Below are positions 59,370 to 64,000 of a stretch of DNA of 64,000 nucleotides, one piece after another; position 1 is the first letter of the stretch, and each line of letters opens with the position of its first letter. The translations under genes and the position numbers were made by a program. The DNA lies in assembly GCA_036873755.1 (NCBI GenBank), contig JAVTVY010017189.1, positions 1 to 64,000 on the forward strand, in the 5' to 3' direction. Source of the DNA: Hanleya hanleyi. Its lineage: Eukaryota; Mollusca; Polyplacophora; Lepidopleurida; Hanleyidae. The notes under the pieces were generated by a model, which worked only from the letters and a program-made list of their open reading frames with translations, was not told the origin of the DNA and searched no databases.

Positions 59370-61253
59370 CAGGGTTTCATACACGTCGTGTTTTGACACC
59401 GGTATTCGGTGTCAAAAGTCCCGTAAAAACTCAATTTTGCCACCAAAAAACTGAAGTCTGAGTGTTTTAGAAGGGAAAAACTGAAATTTTGGAAAAAAAA
59501 CTGAAGTCGCCAAAGGCCAATACTTCGTAATTTCGTAATGTATAATCGAAAGATATTGTGGACAAACAAATCGGGAAATGGGGAATACCAGAAAAAATAG
59601 GTCGGCATCTTCGGTCATTTCCGTGTGATTCGGTACCGCTCAGTTAAACTTCGGTTTGCCGATCGTTAATTATTCATGTCTGTTTCCCGAACTGTTATCG
59701 GGGTCATGCCGTCGGTAACCCTAAAGCCTGTATTCATACTAAATGTATGTGGAGGTTTCCGAATTGCGTTGTGTGGCGGAAAAAAAAAATTGCTGGGAAA
59801 GTTTGACATGTGGGAATGAATAAGCCCCCAAAGACGTCTAACTCTCCTTGGAATGGACTGGTAATTATCTGACCACTGCTGAATAGTATTTATGAATAAA
59901 GGAGACGATGTAATCTTCGCATAGGGCATTTGTTTTCACTCAAAGTTGAACGATCTTGTCGTGTTGTTGTTGTAAAGAAACCAGCATGTCGTTCGCATGT
60001 ACGCATTGTACGATGTTGAAACTGAAACCAAAGTTTGATTGTACCGTAGTTAATACAGTTCAGGGCCTGATCTAGACTTTTAGTTTGGGCACCCTTACCT
60101 GGTGCAGAGTGTGATAAGTTATAGTGAAATAGGCCGCGATGTGGGACTGTTGAAGCCCATGGAAGCTGTGGGAGTATTGAATGGTCTAAATACAGCCTGA
60201 TAACTTAATATTTGGCAATAGTAATTGCATTAATATAGGTTTCAGCCTGTTCAGAGGGAATTTGCTAACAAAAATATTTTTTTTTTTTTTTTTTTTTTTT
60301 TTTCTCATTTGGGCGCCCAAATTCATGGCGCCCAAACCCGTTATAACGGGTTCAAAAATGGCCTGGATCAGGCCCTGCAGTTTGAATGGATAATTCAAAG
60401 ACAGCGAACTGATTTAGCCACAATATAAACCTGACTAGATCATTCTGTGATTTGAAGATACATAAAGAATTTTATACTGTCAAAACTTTTTTTAAATTTA
60501 ATGAGATGGTGCAAACATGGAGGTAAAATCGGATCTGATTTTTACCTCCATGGTGCAAACAAACCAGAACAACTGAAGTTGATTTTTAAAATTACTAGAC
60601 TAGGCATCCATTTTCTGGCATTGAATTTAACTGATCTGTCTATTATCCTGAAACAAGTGTCCCACAATTTAGGGCAGCACAGAAACATTTCAACTGCCCG
60701 CCCCATTAACAAAAATCTGGCGTACTGCATTTACATGATTTAGATCAAACGTTATGAGCAAATCCATTCTTTCAATAAGGGTGGTCAAGTCAAACTGTTT
60801 GGCACTTATTTGCAGCCTTCAATAACCAAACATGGTAAACTTATGTATCTGTCTAGAGTCCGCATGATCCTATCGAAAGTGAGCCAATTTTAAAAATTAA
60901 TTTGAATTGCCTTGTGTAATCTTGTCTTGGTGACATCCACAATGTGACATAATGTGCTGAAAATAGATGGTATCTTAGACCTTGGTAAATTAAGAACATA
61001 AAACTGAAGATGTTAAATTATCTGCTTGTTGCTTTATTTTCACAATTCAAATACATAGCGGTATTGACAGGCTCCATTGATGGTCGTATGAAAATTTGTT
61101 ATATACATTACTTATGGCGGTTGCAAAATTAGAAATAAACTCAATAGAAGTCTGTCGGCCGGCGACAAAAACGTAAAAATACTCGATTCAGGTGAAAAAA
61201 ATATTGAATTTTCAGTATCCGGTGGCAAAAATTTGGACTTCTATGAAACCCTG
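59370..61253. mobile_element. 1.9-kb hAT-like element with AGTTG duplication
   Basis: Ends CAGGGTTTCATA and TATGAAACCCTG, with AGTTG directly outside each (59365-59369, 61254-61258). Subterminal GTGTCAAAA/GGTGGCAAAA sequences are roughly inverted. The surrounding array is continuous across it, confirming the insertion. No transposase remains; short frames inside are unsupported. A 5-bp duplication with CAGGG ends suggests the 5-bp class of hAT elements (inference). Confidence 0.75.
60061..60377. mobile_element. 317-bp MITE nested in the 1.9-kb element, CAGTT duplication
   Basis: Ends CAGGGCCTGATCTAG and CTGGATCAGGCCCTG. CAGTT lies outside each end (60056-60060, 60378-60382). The inside has a 23-bp T run and TTGGGC.CCC inverted words. 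It is younger than the element that holds it. Confidence 0.85.
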
Positions 61254-61660
61254 AGTTGTTTCTCTTGACCTGAACTAGATGCCTATCGAAAATGAGTCGT
61301 GTCAGAAAGTATTTTGCAGAGTTATGCCCCTTGTCTAATAAAATCCACTAATTCCTATGTTAAGTTTGCATATAATTTCTATATCATGTTTGTATACTAT
61401 TTATTGATTGGATGACTGATTTATTGATTTATTCTCTTACACAATGCGAAGAATGCCTGCAAATCTGTTTTGAAAATGACACTAGATGCCTATCGAAAAT
61501 GAGTCGTGTCAGAAAGTATTTTGCAGAGTTATGCCCCTTGTCTAACAAAATCCACTAATTCCTATGGTAAGTTTGCATATTATTTCTTTATCATGTTAGT
61601 ATACTATCACATTTATTTATTTATTGGATGACTGATTTATTGATTTATTGACCACATCTA
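61254..61660. repeat. Hairpin-headed array (right half), 208-bp direct repeat
   Basis: ATGCCTATCGAAAATGAGTC GTGTCAGAAAG…GAGTTATGCCCCTTGTCTAA occurs at about 61279 and again about 208 bp later with one or two changes, including TTTATTGATTGGATGACTG or close forms in each. Confidence 0.85.
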
Positions 61661-61977
61661 TACAAACATTCCAAACGTGCAGTGTGGTGTTTCAGAGACC
61701 TATTACTCCTTTCATAAGGCTGTCTGGGTCGCATTCAATTAAATATCTCCCACAAAAGGTGCGTAAACAGTTCGTTCATTGAAGTTATTGATCTTTTTCC
61801 ATTAAAGTTCCATTAACAGTTATTCATCCCTCCCAAAAAATGGACTGCTAACCATTCCCCCACCTGATTGATCTTATTCTACTAATATGATTCACTCATC
61901 TTGTTCCACTAACAAGTTTTTTTTATCAGTAATTATAATAAACAAAATTTATTCACAACATGATTTGTAGTTTTACT

Positions 61978-63420
61978 TTTTACCCCTCAGCCCAAATTTG
62001 GCCGAACGGTATTGTCGTCGTCATGTACGTCTGTCCGTCACACCTTTCTCGTTACCAAGATATCTTCAGAACGACTTACCCTAGGCACACCAAACTTGCA
62101 GTGCACATCCGTATGCTTGTGACCCAGAACCCTATTGAATCTGGACCTGATTGGTTAGAAACTTTGGCGGCCATCTTTAATTTATGCGAAACCATCACAG
62201 CTTTCTTGTTACCAAGATATTTTAGAACGACTTACCCTAGGCACCCCAAACTTGCACTGCACATCCATATGCTCATGACCCACAACCCTATTGAATCTGG
62301 ACCTGATTGGTTGGAAACTTTGGTGGCCATATTTAATTTATGCGAAATCATTAATCTTGTGTATCTTAGGTACCATTTCTCTGTTCAGTGTGAAACTTGG
62401 TATAGATCATCGATGCATCAAGAAACTTCAAAGGAATGACCAAACCAGTTTCCCTGATTCGGTGAAAACCTTGGCGGCCATCTTTAATTTATGCAAAATC
62501 TTCAATGATATATATCTCTGATACCATTCAAGTGTTCCATACGAAACTTGGTATACAGCATCGATGTATCAAGAGATCTGCAATGTATAGCCACATCAGT
62601 TCCTCTGAGTGGCGGGAAGGATGGGCGACCATCTTTAATTTATGCAAAATCATTAATGATCTCTATCTCTGATACTGTTCGAGTGCTCGATGTAAAATTT
62701 GGTATATATCATCGAAGCATCAATAGACTTACGATAAATGACAGTTCTGGCGTTTCTGATTGGGCGGAACCTTGGCGGCCATCTTTAATTTATGCAAAAT
62801 CTTCAATGATATATATCTTTGATACCATTTCAGTGTTCTATATGAAACTTGGTATCCAGCATCGATGTATGAAGAGACTTGCAATGAATAACCACATCGG
62901 TTCCTCTGAGTGGCGGGAAGGATAGGCGGCCATCTTTAATTTATGCGAAATCATTAATGATCTATATCTCTGATACGGTTCAAGTGCTCAATGTAAAATT
63001 TGGTATACATCATCGATGTATCAATAGACAGTTCTGGTTTTTCTGCTTGGGCGGAAAACTTGGTGGCCATCTTTAATTTATGCAAAATCTTTAATGATGT
63101 TTATCTTTGATACCATTTCAGTGTTCTGTATGAAACTTGGTATACAGAATCTATATATCAAGAGACTTGCAATGAATAACCACATCAGTTTCTCTGAGTG
63201 GTGGGAAGGATGGGCGGCCATCTTTCATTTATGCGAAATCATTAGGGATCTCTATCTCAGATAATTTTCAAATGTTCGATGTAAAATTTGGTATACATTG
63301 TCGATGCATCAACAGACTTATGTAATGAGTACCGGTTTCTCTGATTGGACGGAAACGTTTGAGGCCATTTCTAATGGCAAAATTTTCATAATCTGTATAT
63401 TTGTTACTTGACTGCTTGGT
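61978..63420. repeat. Hairpin-headed 151-bp array, about 9 copies
   Basis: Heading TACCCCTCAGCCCAAATTTG GCCGAACGGTATTGTCG with GTCTGTCCGTC. Then units of about 151 bp, each with GGCGGCCATCTTTAATTTAT GC and GATA.CATTTCAGTGTTC…GAAACTTGGTATA.A. Alternate units differ in a two-unit pattern (GTTCTATATGAAACTTGG vs GCTCGATGTAAAATTTGG), so a ~302-bp higher-order period is visible. Long frames here are repeat by-products. Confidence 0.88.
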
Positions 63421-64000
63421 GTTCCTGAAGTCTTGTTTTAAATTGAATACATTATGAATGGCTGGCGCCCAGAGCCGAGGGGTTTTCAGATGCGCAGCTT
63501 CGTATTTGTTTGGCTAACAACCTAACCTAACAACACTTTTTAGTTGCCACACGTCATTTTATATTCCCACCGCTTAAATGTTTCCCCAAATTTGGCTCTC
63601 TTCTAATGATTTCCATTTCAGCAATTTTAGTTGTGTTTACCAAGATATGACAAACGTATATCTATAGTGTATGTATTTATTCCAGAAACAAATTAATTTA
63701 AGGGGAGGAAAACTTTTTTTTTTTTCAAAGAAAGTACACTTACAATACCAGGGGTAAATAGTTCTTCCCACAAGCCAATCAATTGGTAGAGACACCCTTA
63801 CATTATAATAGCTGGGGTTCAGAGCCGAGGGGTTTCGATAGCGCAGCTTCATGTTTCTTAATAAAATGACAATTGATACCGTGTTGATTTAGTTCCTTTA
63901 TTTTAAAATATTACCATGGAATCATTCAACGTGTTTAATACAATAACGGAATCTCATAACTGATCAATGTCATCTGAACTAAAACAGAATTGTACATGTA

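Larger units (their letters stand above)
58937..64000 (+). other. Intron 13 / downstream region to window edge
   Basis: Repeats and nested elements only (annotated separately). No exon completing phase 2 was recognised, so the gene either continues beyond 64000 or ends otherwise. CAGAGCCGAGGGGTTTC… with GCGCAGCTTC occurs twice (about 63472 and 63820), probably the end of one repeat family. Confidence 0.5.

Noticed and set aside
62548..62925. 125-codon frame
   Set aside because: Spans repeats of the 151-bp array; the phrase 'RPSLIYAKSSMI' recurs per unit.

Overview
This is animal nuclear DNA, most likely from a mollusc. It has no bacterial operons. It has spliced exons with GT/AG borders, AT-rich introns, and many mollusc-type repeats: a SINE-like tail built on GCTGAAATATTGCTGAATGC, 'hairpin + GTCC-run' repeat arrays, DIRS retrotransposons and several miniature inverted-repeat (MITE) families. 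The phylum call is inference; I cannot name the species.

The one host gene I can support runs on the + strand from a promoter near 8.76 kb to beyond the right edge. Twelve coding exons (10804-58936) join with matching intron phases into about 1,042 residues: two N-terminal RRMs, a long disordered Ser/Pro-rich linker, KH-like repeats and one complete ADP-ribose-binding macro domain. This is the N-terminal architecture of the PARP14 family. No WWE or PARP catalytic domain lies in the window, so they would be further right if present. A non-coding first exon is preceded within about 60 bp by an IRF/ISRE-type motif, a CRE (TGACGTCA) and a STAT-type TTCNNNGAA site. That is the motif set expected of an interferon-type antiviral gene.

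Layout. 1-370: 41-44 bp minisatellite. 376-430: CRE + NRF1-type motifs. 552-8760: two nearly identical 4.1-kb tandem units with broken reverse-transcriptase pieces on the minus strand, ending exactly where the promoter motifs begin. 8.76-16.6 kb: promoter, exons 1-4, a tRNA-Thr-derived repeat pair and two TIR elements with TAA target-site duplications. 16.6-23.7 kb (intron 4): 157-bp satellite array, truncated non-LTR retrotransposon, MITE and two more arrays. 23.7-30.05 kb: exons 5-8. 30.05-43.0 kb (intron 8): DIRS element #1, itself split by a ~4.1-kb AT-rich insert. 43.0-47.1 kb: exons 9-11 (macro domain). 47.1-58.2 kb (intron 11): a satellite array split by DIRS element #2, then further arrays. 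58.2-58.9 kb: exons 12-13. 58.9-64 kb: nested hAT-like elements and arrays.

The most unusual observation is that two minisatellites, 71 bp and 29 bp, each start at an exon-intron junction of this gene. Each has copied the splice donor together with the last exon bases, giving about 5 and about 18 additional donor-like sites downstream of exons 6 and 9. Both DIRS elements also show the internal complementary region that matches their two outer termini.
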